This document shows positions 7,219 to 15,862 of a DNA stretch of 64,000 nucleotides, piece by piece. The stretch's first letter is position 1; the number at the start of each line of letters is the position of its first letter. Origin of the DNA: Thermorudis peleae (lineage in GTDB: Bacteria; Chloroflexota; Chloroflexia; Thermomicrobiales; Thermomicrobiaceae); the NCBI RefSeq assembly GCF_000744775.1, contig NZ_JQMP01000004.1, forward strand, positions 1-64,000, written 5' to 3'. The translations under genes and the position numbers were made by a program. The notes beneath the pieces are model-generated. The model saw nothing but the letters and a program-made list of their open reading frames with translations. It made no database searches and had not been told where the DNA came from.

Positions 7219-7283
7219 CTTCAAAATCGCTGGGCGTCGGTCGTCCCGGCGCTGGTGGGTTCGACTCCCATCCGCCCTCGCCA
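7219..7283 (+). pseudogene. 3' half of a selenocysteine tRNA gene (attachment-site remnant)
   Basis: The segment reads as anticodon loop CTTCAAA (anticodon TCA, 7219-7225), a 3' anticodon-stem half ATCGC, a long variable arm (GGGCG pairs with CGTCC), T arm GTGGG-TTCGACT-CCCAT, an 8-nt acceptor half CCGCCCTC, discriminator G and encoded CCA at 7281-7283. The UCA anticodon, long variable arm and 8-nt acceptor arm are features of tRNA-Sec. The expected 5' acceptor half (GAGGGCGG) and D arm are absent upstream, and the sequence before the loop (GCAAA) does not pair with ATCGC. It is therefore a truncated gene, best explained as a site-specific integration scar. Confidence 0.72.
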
Positions 7284-7935
7284 GCGTCTCACCCCTGGCA
7301 TCACGCGGATTTGTTCCGCTGCTTTCTGGTCGCTGTCTTTTCCAAAGATGCTGGGGCACACAAAACAGCCAAGAGGCAATCTCAACAGCAACGGGCACCA
7401 GTCCGAACCTGTGCCAGAACACGCCGGAAAACTCGTTTCCTCGTTGAGTCAAGCAAGCAGAGCTGGGCATAGACATGGCAGAATTTCCCTGTAGACAAGA
7501 TTGCACTGTCGGTCAGCTCACCAGAGTAGACCGGGGTAGCTTTACGTCCCTTCAGCCAGAGGCAACTCCTAGCACTCAAAGTCGATGACAGACACGGCCT
7601 TCTCCACTTCGTTGAGCCTACGATCAGTGTAGCAGCACAGTGTACAGTGATTACTTCATCACACCTCTCTGGTGAATTCAGAGTGAAGACAGTCAAACAC
7701 GAACGTCATGCCAACGAACTAGGCTGAACATATACCACTATATAGGAAAAATCCTCGATGTGTCATTGCAGCCGAAACGGCAAAATTTCTTCTTTCTCCG
7801 CATGAAGAGGCAGAGCAGTTTCAATATGATCACGCAGGCGGCACACTATCTGTTTACGGTTGCCAGGATGGGCAAGGAACGATAGAATCGCCTCGGGTAG
7901 GCGTTGTGTAATCTGCCGGGAAGTAGGTGAAGTAC
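7284..7935. other. No gene seen; upstream region of peptide transporter
   Basis: No credible coding frame occurs on either strand. The right half is more AT-rich than its surroundings (for example around 7710-7750) and probably contains the promoter of the peptide-binding protein gene. I could not pick out a convincing -35/-10 pair. Confidence 0.5.
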
Positions 7936-9678
7936 ATGCGGACACGGGAAGAGATTTACGGGGCGCTGTTGGAGGAATGGTTAAGCAAAGGGCTCGATCG
8001 TCGGCAGTTTCTCCGGCTAGTCGCCATGGGTGCGAGCGCAACGTCGCTGGCCCTGATACTAGCCGCCTGTGGCGGCTCGAAGACCGGCTCGGTCAGCACG
8101 CCAGGCCAGCCAACCCGCCCAGCCAGTTCACCGACACCAGCTGGCACACCCACGCCAATCGCTCAGACAATTGGCAAGGCAGCGATGACGCCAAATCCAA
8201 TGCCGACCTCGGCGCCGTTTGTCAATAAGCCATTCCTCATCGCCCTCAACGTCGAGCCTGACTCACTCGACGTCCATGACTCGTTCTTCAACGCCTCACT
8301 CGGCGTTGACAAGTGCATCTATGAGGGCTTAGTTGGACTCGATGACAAGATGCGTATCGTCAACCAGTTGGCTGAATCGTGGGAACCTTCGGCCGACGGG
8401 AAAGAATTCACCTTCCGGCTGCGCAAAGGAGTGACTTTCCATGACGGCACGCCGTTCAACGCCCAGGCAGTGAAAGCCAACTTCGATCGGGTTCTGAACG
8501 AGACCGGGCTGAAGCGCCACCAGTACTTCGCAGCCTGGCTTGACCATGTTGAAGTGATCGATGACGGCACCGTCAAACTGGTAGCCAAGTCACCATTTGC
8601 GGCGATGGTTGCAACCATTGCCCATCCAGCCGGAGGGATTGTTAGCCCAGCAGCAGTCCAAAAGTACGGCAAGGACTTTGGCATCCATCCAGTCGGTACT
8701 GGGCCGTTCCGCTTCGTCGAATGGGTGCGCGGCGATCATATTACCCTTGAAGCCAACCCGAACTACTGGAACAAGCCAACTGGCCCCTCCGTGCCCAAGC
8801 TGACAATCAAAGGGATTTCTGAGCCAAGTTCGTTGGGCATTGCGGCCCAATCCGGCGAGGCCCAATTCGCTGGACCGCTGAACGCGCCTCAAGCTGTTCA
8901 GTTGCAAAAGGCCCAAGGAATCACCGTGCAGCAGAATCCAAGCATCTCGGTCTATTGGGTCACACTCAACAATGCCCGCAAGCCGTTTGATGACAAGCGA
9001 GTGCGTCAGGCACTCAACTACGCCGTTAACAAAGAAGAAGTTCTCAAGGCCGCTGATCTTGGCTACGGGCGGATTATGGATTCGCCGATTGGCGACTTGG
9101 TCTACGGCTACCACAAAGTCGGCACGTACGAGTACAACCCTGAGAAGGCCAAGCAATTGCTCGCTGAGGCTGGCTATGCCAATGGCTTCTCAGCCACGTT
9201 GTGGTGTACGGCCCCGAACAAAGACCGAGCAGTGGCAATCCAGGGACAGCTCGCAAAGATCGGCGTTACCGTTGAGGTCGTGCAAATGGAATCGGCTGCG
9301 CTGAACGCCGAACTGGCCAAACCCGTCGATCAATCAAAGACACAGATGGTCATTTCCAACTGGTCGCCATCAACAGGCGATGCCGACTGGGGACTGCGGC
9401 CAATCTATGCCAAGGCTTCGTGGCCACCGGCTGGTGCCAATTACGCGTTCTACTTCAACCAGCAGGTTGACGACTTGATCCAAGAGGGTCTGCGCGACGT
9501 CGATCCCGACCAACGGCTGGCAGCCTATGCCAAAGCCCAGGAACTGATCTGGGATGACGCTCCGCACATCTTTCTCTACGCACCAACCTATTTCGCAGCA
9601 ATCAACAATAATGCTGGCGGCGTGGTTGTCCAGCCGGATGGTATCGTCTTCATGCGGACAGCTTTCTGGAAGTCCTAA
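7936..9678 (+). CDS. Peptide ABC transporter substrate-binding lipoprotein (SBP family 5)
   Basis: A 580-residue extracytoplasmic binding protein. The ATG at 7936 has AGGTGA 5 nt upstream, so the GTG at 7927 is less likely. The N-terminus has a twin-arginine motif (DRRQFLRLV), a hydrophobic stretch and the lipobox LAAC, followed by a Thr/Pro/Ser-rich linker. This indicates a Tat-exported, lipid-anchored protein. Family 5 features include the early LNVEPDSLDVHD region, FTFRLRKGVTFHDGTPFNA, and VRQALNYAVNKEEVL. It heads a plus-strand cluster with two permeases and an M55 peptidase, so peptides or dipeptides are the likely ligands. The substrate cannot be read from sequence. Confidence 0.93.
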   Translation: MRTREEIYGALLEEWLSKGLDRRQFLRLVAMGASATSLALILAACGGSKTGSVSTPGQPTRPASSPTPAGTPTPIAQTIGKAAMTPNPMPTSAPFVNKPFLIALNVEPDSLDVHDSFFNASLGVDKCIYEGLVGLDDKMRIVNQLAESWEPSADGKEFTFRLRKGVTFHDGTPFNAQAVKANFDRVLNETGLKRHQYFAAWLDHVEVIDDGTVKLVAKSPFAAMVATIAHPAGGIVSPAAVQKYGKDFGIHPVGTGPFRFVEWVRGDHITLEANPNYWNKPTGPSVPKLTIKGISEPSSLGIAAQSGEAQFAGPLNAPQAVQLQKAQGITVQQNPSISVYWVTLNNARKPFDDKRVRQALNYAVNKEEVLKAADLGYGRIMDSPIGDLVYGYHKVGTYEYNPEKAKQLLAEAGYANGFSATLWCTAPNKDRAVAIQGQLAKIGVTVEVVQMESAALNAELAKPVDQSKTQMVISNWSPSTGDADWGLRPIYAKASWPPAGANYAFYFNQQVDDLIQEGLRDVDPDQRLAAYAKAQELIWDDAPHIFLYAPTYFAAINNNAGGVVVQPDGIVFMRTAFWKS

Positions 9679-9705
9679 GCTGACCGCAAGAAAGCGGGCA
9701 GACTC

Positions 9706-10626
9706 ATGCTTGCGTATGTCCTGCGGCGACTGGCAGCGTTAATACCAACGCTGATTGGAGTCTCGATTGTCGTCTTTCTCCTGCTGCGGCTGGTGCCCGG
9801 CGACCCAGCTCGCCAGGCACTGGGCCCAGAGGCTACGGCCGAGCAGGTAGCCCTGCTCCGCAAACAGTGGAAGCTCGATGAACCATTGCCTGTGCAGTAC
9901 ATCTACTGGGTGAAGCGGATGCTCCAGGGCGATCTTGGCCGCTCAACAATCTCGCGCGTACCTGTCACTCAAGAGATTGCAACCCGCCTGCCGGCGACAC
10001 TCGAACTGACGCTTGTAAGCATGGTATTTGCAATCATTCTGGGAATTGGACTAGGAGTACTCGGGGCAGTGCGGCATAACACGGCTCTCGACCGCTTCAG
10101 TACAGTGCTCGCGCTGTTGGGAGTATGCACGCCATCCTTCTGGCTTGGTCTCATGCTGCTCCTCATCTTTTCTGTCAAGCTCCAGTGGTTGCCGCCGTTC
10201 GGCAAGGGAGGCATTACGCATCTTATCCTGCCCGGGCTGACGCTTGGCGCAGGGGCTGCCGCGGTGATTGCTCGAGTAACGCGCACGAGCATGCTTGAAG
10301 TGTTAAACGAGGACTACGTGCGGACAGCTCGAGCCAAGGGGCTCGCTCCCTGGCCTGTCCTGATTCGTCACGCTCTCCCCAACGCGCTTATCCCGATTAT
10401 CACAATTGTTGGGCTCCAGTTCGGCGGGCTGCTGGCCGGCGCAACGATCACCGAGACCATTTTCGCCTACCCGGGCATCGGTCTCTTGCTGATCAACGCG
10501 ATCAACAATCGTGACTTTCCGATTGTGCAAGCGGCGCTCTTGTTATTCACGCTGCAATTTGTGCTGGTCAACCTGCTGGTCGACTTGCTCTATGCTCGAG
10601 TCGATCCACGAATAACCTATCAGTAA
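9706..10626 (+). CDS. Peptide ABC transporter permease (DppB type)
   Basis: A 306-residue inner-membrane permease with the typical DppB/OppB N-terminus (YVLRRLAALIPTLIGVSIVVF), the PGDPAR motif at the start of the periplasmic loop, and about six membrane segments. The cytoplasmic EAA loop that contacts the ATPase is visible as DYVRTARAKGL followed by RHALPNALIP. It lies 27 bp after the binding-protein gene and 10 bp before the DppC-type gene. It forms the channel with that partner. Confidence 0.93.
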   Translation: MLAYVLRRLAALIPTLIGVSIVVFLLLRLVPGDPARQALGPEATAEQVALLRKQWKLDEPLPVQYIYWVKRMLQGDLGRSTISRVPVTQEIATRLPATLELTLVSMVFAIILGIGLGVLGAVRHNTALDRFSTVLALLGVCTPSFWLGLMLLLIFSVKLQWLPPFGKGGITHLILPGLTLGAGAAAVIARVTRTSMLEVLNEDYVRTARAKGLAPWPVLIRHALPNALIPIITIVGLQFGGLLAGATITETIFAYPGIGLLLINAINNRDFPIVQAALLLFTLQFVLVNLLVDLLYARVDPRITYQ

Positions 10627-10636
10627 GGTGGTTACT

Positions 10637-11542
10637 GTGGTGCGCGCATCGGGAGTACAGGCAACTGGCTCAGTGATGCTTGAGACCGCGCGTCCAGCGC
10701 GCACGCTCTGGGCTGATGCGTTGATGCGTCTGGCCCGCAACCGACTGGCGCTAGCAAGCGGCTGCTTCCTCCTCATCCTCGTGCTTGTAGCGGTGGCAGC
10801 CCCGCTGGTGGCTCCCTATCGACCGAATGCACAGGACTACGATCACCTCCTCGAAGGCCCTTCACTGGCGCATCCCTTTGGTACTGACAACTTCGGCCGT
10901 GATGTCCTGAGCCGGGTAATCTGGGGCGCACGGCTTTCGCTGAGTGTCGGCTTTCTTGGTACACTAGTCGGCCTCCTGTTTGGCTGCCTGATCGGCGTGT
11001 TGGCTGGCTACTTCGGCCACTGGGTCGACGGACTATTGATGCGTCTGCTGGACATTCAGCTTGCGTTCCCGGACCTGCTGCTGGCAATCACGATTGTGGC
11101 GATCCTTGGCGTTGGGCTACAGAACGTGATCATCGCCATTGGAATCTTCTCCGTCCCGCAGTTTGCCCGCGTCTTGCGTGGGACGCTGCTTCAGCTCAAA
11201 CAGCAGGACTTCGTGACGGCAGCACAAGCGCTTGGCGCCTCCGGTTGGCGTATCATCCTCGTCCACCTGCTACCGAATGCAATTCAGCCGGTACTTGTGC
11301 TCGCCACGCTTCGGCTGGGAACAGCGATCTTAACGGCAGCGAGCTTGAGCTTCTTAGGACTCGGTATCCGGCCGCCGGCCTCAGAGTGGGGAGCAATGCT
11401 CAGCGATGCCCGTCAGTTCCTGCAGGTCGCGCCGCATGTGGCAATCTTCCCCGGCCTCGCCATCCTGCTGACGGTGCTCGCACTGAACCTGCTCGGCGAT
11501 GGCCTCCGCGACGCACTCGACCCACGGTTACGGAGAGGGTAG
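10637..11542 (+). CDS. Peptide ABC transporter permease (DppC type)
   Basis: A 301-residue permease of the DppC/OppC type. A long N-terminal tail precedes the first membrane helix. HPFGTDNFGRDVLSRVIWGAR is the family signature, and the EAA loop reads DFVTAAQALGASGWRI then HLLPNAIQP. Start choice is uncertain: GTG codons at 10628, 10637 and 10640 are in frame, and AAGGTGG at 10625-10631 places the best start at 10637. No ATP-binding subunits follow, unlike most dpp/opp operons, so the energy-coupling ATPases must be supplied from another locus. Confidence 0.92.
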   Translation: MVRASGVQATGSVMLETARPARTLWADALMRLARNRLALASGCFLLILVLVAVAAPLVAPYRPNAQDYDHLLEGPSLAHPFGTDNFGRDVLSRVIWGARLSLSVGFLGTLVGLLFGCLIGVLAGYFGHWVDGLLMRLLDIQLAFPDLLLAITIVAILGVGLQNVIIAIGIFSVPQFARVLRGTLLQLKQQDFVTAAQALGASGWRIILVHLLPNAIQPVLVLATLRLGTAILTAASLSFLGLGIRPPASEWGAMLSDARQFLQVAPHVAIFPGLAILLTVLALNLLGDGLRDALDPRLRRG

Positions 11543-11548
11543 ACACCT

Positions 11549-12379
11549 ATGCGAGTCTTCGTTGCAGTCGACCTGGAAGGCATTGCCGGCATCGTGCACT
11601 CTGAAGAGACAACCCCAGACGCACGCGAGTATAGCTGGGCGCGTCAGCTCATGACTCAGGAGGCTAATGCTGCTATTGCCGGTATCTTCGAGGTCGTTCC
11701 CGACGCGGAAGTTACCGTTGCTGACGTCCACGGCCCGTATCGCAATCTCGTGCCTGACATGCTCGACTCACGAGTGACCTTGTTGCGGGGGAAGCCGCGC
11801 CAATACGGGATGCTGGACGGGATCGACCGTGGATACCATCTGGCCTTGTTTCTTGGTGCACACGCGCAAGCTGGCGCCTGGCCAGCCGTACTGAGCCACA
11901 CATTTACCAGTTGCTTCCTCACTGTGCTCGTTAACGGCATCGCGATGGGCGAAATCGGACTGAATGCGGCGCTAGCTGGTGCATTTGCTGTACCGGTTGG
12001 CCTGGTCGCTGGCGACGACGCTGCCGTGCGCGAGGCAACAGCTCTGCTCGGCGACTCGATCGTCGGAGTCGTGCTGAAGCGCGCTGTCAGCTATCAAGCG
12101 GCAGAGACGGTGGCTCCAGCCCAGGCCTGTGCTCAGCTACGAGCCGGAGCCACTGAAGCCCTCCGGCGTTGGCAACTGGGCCAGCTGCGGCCCTTCCAGG
12201 TGACACCGCCAGTGACGGTCCAGGTTGCTTTCACCTCGCCCTTCTTCGCTGACCTCGCCATGCTCATCGACGGGGTGAATCGGCTGGACGGGCGTACCAT
12301 CACCTTCACCCGGCCCACGATGCCCGACGCGTACCGGGTACTCCGGTTGCTCACCGTCCTCTGCTCAACGCCCCGCTAG
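11549..12379 (+). CDS. M55 family D-aminopeptidase (DppA-like)
   Basis: A 276-residue zinc peptidase resembling Bacillus DppA, a self-compartmentalising D-aminopeptidase. The N-terminus VFVAVDLEGIAG supplies Asp8 and Glu10. His61 (DVHG), His105 (LGAHA) and Glu135 (GEIGLNA) match the remaining metal-binding positions of the family, and LSHTF is the usual neighbouring motif. It begins 6 bp after the permease stop and closes the peptide-uptake cluster. It probably hydrolyses imported D-amino-acid-containing peptides, such as cell-wall fragments. That substrate is known for the family, not shown here. Confidence 0.9.
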   Translation: MRVFVAVDLEGIAGIVHSEETTPDAREYSWARQLMTQEANAAIAGIFEVVPDAEVTVADVHGPYRNLVPDMLDSRVTLLRGKPRQYGMLDGIDRGYHLALFLGAHAQAGAWPAVLSHTFTSCFLTVLVNGIAMGEIGLNAALAGAFAVPVGLVAGDDAAVREATALLGDSIVGVVLKRAVSYQAAETVAPAQACAQLRAGATEALRRWQLGQLRPFQVTPPVTVQVAFTSPFFADLAMLIDGVNRLDGRTITFTRPTMPDAYRVLRLLTVLCSTPR

Positions 12380-12606
12380 GGTAACGCGCTTTCGATCAGC
12401 GTGAGGGGCACGTGAGAACAGAGCATGCAGGAGGCAGCCCATCGCATGACCAGTCAAAACAGGAACAAGCACCGCTCAACTCATACCGTGATATGGAACA
12501 ACCATGGAGAAAACAGCCACGACTTGCCCTTGACGGCGCGCAAGCACGCACGTATCCTGCGCAGAGTTGCGGATTTCGGCAATCGGTGAGGAGGGGAATC
12601 AACGCC

Positions 12607-13953
12607 ATGAAACCAGAGGACATGCGACGCGAGACACTCCACCGTGACGCGTTCGCCGGGCTGTCCACCCGCCGGCAGCTCATCCAGCGGGGCCTGGCGC
12701 TCGGGCTCTCGATTCCGGTGATCAATGCTGCCCTTGCGGCATGCAAAGGACAAGCGACACCGTCGGCAAGCAGTGGCGCAAGTGGGCCAACCTTCAAGCT
12801 CGGTGTTGTTACGTCACTTTCAGGAGATGACGTCTTCGGCGGAAACCTGACACGCCGCGGCTATGACTTCTGGGCCGAGACAGTCAACCAGCGGGGCGGC
12901 ATCGAGGTTGGAGGCACAAAATACAAGGTGACGATGGTTTACGCCGACGACCAGAGTAAACCAGCCACCGGAGCCGACGCAGCGGAGCGGCTGATCACCC
13001 AGGAGAAAGTCGACGCGATTTTCGGCCCCTACACCAGCGGCGTGACACTCGCGGTCGCGCCGATCTGCGACAAGTACAAGGTGCCAATGCTGGCCGGCTC
13101 AGCCGAGTCGCCAAACGTCTGGAAGGCCAAGCCCGCATACACGTTTGGGATCATCCCCTCGGTCGACCTCACGGCCGGCAAGGCTCTCGCGGTCCTGGTC
13201 AGCCAGGCGAACCCGAAACCAACCAGTGCAGCGATCCTCGGTGCTGACGAGCCGTTCTCCAAGGAGGCTGCCCAGGGCTTCCTGGCCCAGGCGCAGCAAC
13301 TCGGCCTGACTATCACCAAGCAGGAGTTTGTTCCGCCCAACGCTGACCTCACGCCCATCGTGAGCAGCTTTGCCGCTACGAAACCCGATATTGTTGCAGT
13401 CGGTGGGCACGAAGAAGTGCTGATTAATTTCATCAAAGCCGCAAAGTCGCTCAACTTCTTGCCCAAGGCGATTATTATGCACTACGGCGTCACCGAGCCT
13501 GATTTTGCCCGTAATCTCGGGCCCGATGCCGAGGGTGTCTTCGGTCTGGCGGTTTGGACGCCTGACGTGTCCTATCGCGACGACCTGTTCGGCTCGGCCA
13601 AGGATTACGACACCAATTCCTATAATCGCTGGGGCAGCCATCCTGATTACACTGAGGCAGCATGTTCAGCCTCAGGCGAGGTATTCGCCGCAGCCGTTGC
13701 CAAGCTCGGGAAGAAGCCGCCACTCTCGGAAAGTGATCGAGCCAAGTTGCGCGACCTCATCGAGCAGACATCGATCACCACGTTCTACGGGCCAATCGCC
13801 TTTGAGACGAGCGGCGACCATTACCATGACAACACAAAGCCAACGCCGGTGCTGGTGCAGATCCAGAAGGGCGCGGTCGTCGCAGTCGGCCCGGCGGAGG
13901 CGAAGAAAGCGGAGATGATCTACCCACTGCCGGCCTGGAATGCCCGATCGTAG
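12607..13953 (+). CDS. livJ: Branched-chain amino-acid type ABC transporter substrate-binding protein
   Basis: A 448-residue type 1 periplasmic-binding protein. The ATG at 12607 follows a purine-rich AGGAGGGG about 10 nt upstream. The in-frame extension to 12412 lacks protein character. The N-terminus holds a Tat-like STRRQLIQRGLALG and a lipobox AAC, so it is an exported lipoprotein. LGVVTSLSGDDVFGGNLTRRG is the usual opening of the LivJ fold, and EKVDAIFGPYTSGVTLAV and VAVGGHEEVLINFIKAAK follow in order. It is followed by livH, livM, livG and livF, giving a complete transporter. The ligand could be a branched-chain amino acid, urea or another small amide. Confidence 0.9.
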   Translation: MKPEDMRRETLHRDAFAGLSTRRQLIQRGLALGLSIPVINAALAACKGQATPSASSGASGPTFKLGVVTSLSGDDVFGGNLTRRGYDFWAETVNQRGGIEVGGTKYKVTMVYADDQSKPATGADAAERLITQEKVDAIFGPYTSGVTLAVAPICDKYKVPMLAGSAESPNVWKAKPAYTFGIIPSVDLTAGKALAVLVSQANPKPTSAAILGADEPFSKEAAQGFLAQAQQLGLTITKQEFVPPNADLTPIVSSFAATKPDIVAVGGHEEVLINFIKAAKSLNFLPKAIIMHYGVTEPDFARNLGPDAEGVFGLAVWTPDVSYRDDLFGSAKDYDTNSYNRWGSHPDYTEAACSASGEVFAAAVAKLGKKPPLSESDRAKLRDLIEQTSITTFYGPIAFETSGDHYHDNTKPTPVLVQIQKGAVVAVGPAEAKKAEMIYPLPAWNARS

Positions 13954-13981
13954 CCAGCGGTGAACGCGTAAGGGATCCAGT

Positions 13982-14857
13982 ATGACGCTCTTCATCCAGA
14001 CCATAGCCAATGGCCTGCTGCTTGGTGGGCTCTACGTGGCGCTGGCCATCGGTTTTGCGCTTGCCTTTGGCGTGCTCGACGTTGTCGACTTCGCCGTGGG
14101 GCAATGGGTCATGCTCGGCGGGTTCATTGGCTACTTCCTGTGGAAATGGACGGGGATCGACCCGTTCCTCCTGCTGCCAGCTGTCTTCGTCCTGTTCGGG
14201 GGAGCGGGCTACCTGCTTGCGCCGCTGATCATGCGCGTGCGAACCAGCAGATACGCCCGCCCCGAGCTGATGGTACTCGCGTTTACCTTTGGCATCGCCT
14301 TAATCATGCGGGGCGGAGCACTGACAGCTTGGGGCTTCAACACACGCTCGATCTCGACTGGACTCGGGGGAATGACACTCCAGGGTGGTGGTATCGCCTT
14401 GCCAGGACTGCGCGTGGCAGCGTTCGGCTTTGCTCTCGCGGCTGTCGGGCTCTTTTTCCTGCTACTCTACCGTACCCGGTTCGGGCTTGCCGTACGGGCT
14501 GTGGCCCAGAATAAGCAGAGCGCGCGCCTGATGGGGATCGATGTCGAACGCGTGAGTGCCCTGGTCTACGCCCTCTACGCCGGGCTGACCGGCATGGTCG
14601 GGGTGCTGATGGCGGCAATCTATTCGGTAACCCCTGAAGTGGGCGTCCGGTATACGCTCTTCGCCTTCTTCGTCGTGGTGCTGGCCGGCATGGGATCAAT
14701 CGCTGGAGTGCTCATCGCTGGCTTCGTCCTCGGCGTCCTTGAAGCGCTCACAGCAGTCTATGTCAGCGGCACACTTACGTTTCTTGTTGTATTCGCGGTG
14801 CTCTATCTATCCCTGATCCTGTTCCCCCAGGGGCTGGCGCGTCGTGGGCGTTCGTGA
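13982..14857 (+). CDS. livH: Branched-chain amino-acid ABC transporter permease (LivH family)
   Basis: A 291-residue membrane protein starting 28 bp after the binding-protein stop. IANGLLLGGLYVALAIGFAL is the classic LivH opening, and FAVGQWVMLGGFIGYF corresponds to the second helix. The AVAQNKQSARLMGIDVERV segment is the cytoplasmic coupling loop. GMGSIAGVLIAGFVLGVLEAL lies near the C-terminus. About eight membrane segments are expected. It pairs with the LivM protein encoded next. Confidence 0.92.
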   Translation: MTLFIQTIANGLLLGGLYVALAIGFALAFGVLDVVDFAVGQWVMLGGFIGYFLWKWTGIDPFLLLPAVFVLFGGAGYLLAPLIMRVRTSRYARPELMVLAFTFGIALIMRGGALTAWGFNTRSISTGLGGMTLQGGGIALPGLRVAAFGFALAAVGLFFLLLYRTRFGLAVRAVAQNKQSARLMGIDVERVSALVYALYAGLTGMVGVLMAAIYSVTPEVGVRYTLFAFFVVVLAGMGSIAGVLIAGFVLGVLEALTAVYVSGTLTFLVVFAVLYLSLILFPQGLARRGRS

Positions 14858-14872
14858 CAGCAGGAGGCAGCA

Positions 14873-15862
14873 GTGACGTGGGCACATGTGCGACGTGGAC
14901 TGGCCCTCGCAGGGCTGCTGGTGTTGCTCAGTCTGCCGTTCTGGGGCAACGCCTACATCCTCCGTATCGCAACCGGCATTTTTCTCTGGGCTGGGCTCGC
15001 CTGCGCCTGGAACATCGTCGGGGGGTACGCGGGCTACATCAGCTTCGGGCATTCCGCGTTCTTCGGCATCGGCGCCTATGCGGCTGGCATCCTGATGGGT
15101 GAACGGTTTGGCCTGCCCTTCGCGGGCGCCCTCGTGGTTGGCGTCGCCGCGGCCGGAGTCGTCGCCGCGTTGATCGGGTGGCCGACCCTGCGGTTGCGGG
15201 GAGCTTACTTTGCGATCGCGACCTGGGCCTTTGCCGAGATGGTGCTGCAACTTGCCAATGTGCTGCGCATTACCGGCGGCACAGCCGGGCTGACACTGCC
15301 CCCGCTCCTCGACGAGCGGTTGTTTTACTTCCTCATGCTCGGCGGTGCAGTGCTAACCTATGGCCTCTGCTTCGTGCTGCTCGAACGCTCGCGCTTTGGC
15401 TACCGCCTGAAGGCTATCCGCGACAACGAAATTGCAGCCGAGACGTTGGGTATCGACACCACCCGGGTGAAACTCCAGGCGTTTGTGCTCAGCGCAGCAA
15501 TCACCGCAGCTTTTGGCGCCATCTATGCCTACTGGATCACCTTTATCAACCCAACCAGCGTGCTCGCCGGGGACATTACCGACCAGATGGTCGTCATGGC
15601 CTTGCTCGGCGGCTTGGGGCACCTGTGGGGCCCAGCGATCGGAGCAGCAAGCATGTACCTGGTGAATCGCCTGTTCTGGAGCCTGTGGGGGAATACCACG
15701 GCTTACATTGTCGTGCTTGGGGTCGTCATCGCGCTGGTCGTCTTGTTCCTGCCCGACGGCCTGGTAAGCCTCTGGCCGCGGACACGGCGGCTCCAGGTGC
15801 TGCGCGCTCTGGGCCCGCACCCGCAACAGGAACGGCCCACAGTCGCGGAGGAGCAGCGATGA
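14873..15862 (+). CDS. livM: Branched-chain amino-acid ABC transporter permease (LivM family)
   Basis: A 329-residue membrane protein. The GTG start at 14873 follows AGGAGG by 5 nt. LivM signatures include AWNIVGGYAGYISFGHSAFFG near residues 45-65, LRLRGAYFAIATWAFAEM, and the coupling loop IRDNEIAAETLGIDTTRVK. MALLGGLGHLWGPAIGA is the conserved late loop. Its stop overlaps the livG start as ATGA, implying translational coupling. Confidence 0.92.
   Translation: MTWAHVRRGLALAGLLVLLSLPFWGNAYILRIATGIFLWAGLACAWNIVGGYAGYISFGHSAFFGIGAYAAGILMGERFGLPFAGALVVGVAAAGVVAALIGWPTLRLRGAYFAIATWAFAEMVLQLANVLRITGGTAGLTLPPLLDERLFYFLMLGGAVLTYGLCFVLLERSRFGYRLKAIRDNEIAAETLGIDTTRVKLQAFVLSAAITAAFGAIYAYWITFINPTSVLAGDITDQMVVMALLGGLGHLWGPAIGAASMYLVNRLFWSLWGNTTAYIVVLGVVIALVVLFLPDGLVSLWPRTRRLQVLRALGPHPQQERPTVAEEQR

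Larger units (their letters stand above)
1705..7283. mobile_element. Integrated element: replication module plus right tRNA-Sec attachment site
   Basis: Six minus-strand genes (excisionase-like HTH, prim-pol, AAA+ ATPase, DUF1917-like, VRR-NUC nuclease and an unknown 382-residue protein) form a plasmid- or phage-like replication set. Immediately to the right is the 3' half of a selenocysteine tRNA gene with no matching 5' half, as expected at the distal end of an element integrated within a tRNA gene. The right boundary at about 7219-7283 is supported by that fragment. The left boundary given is only the last recognised gene, since no second tRNA copy lies between 1 and 7218. No tyrosine or serine recombinase was recognised. 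Confidence 0.6.
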
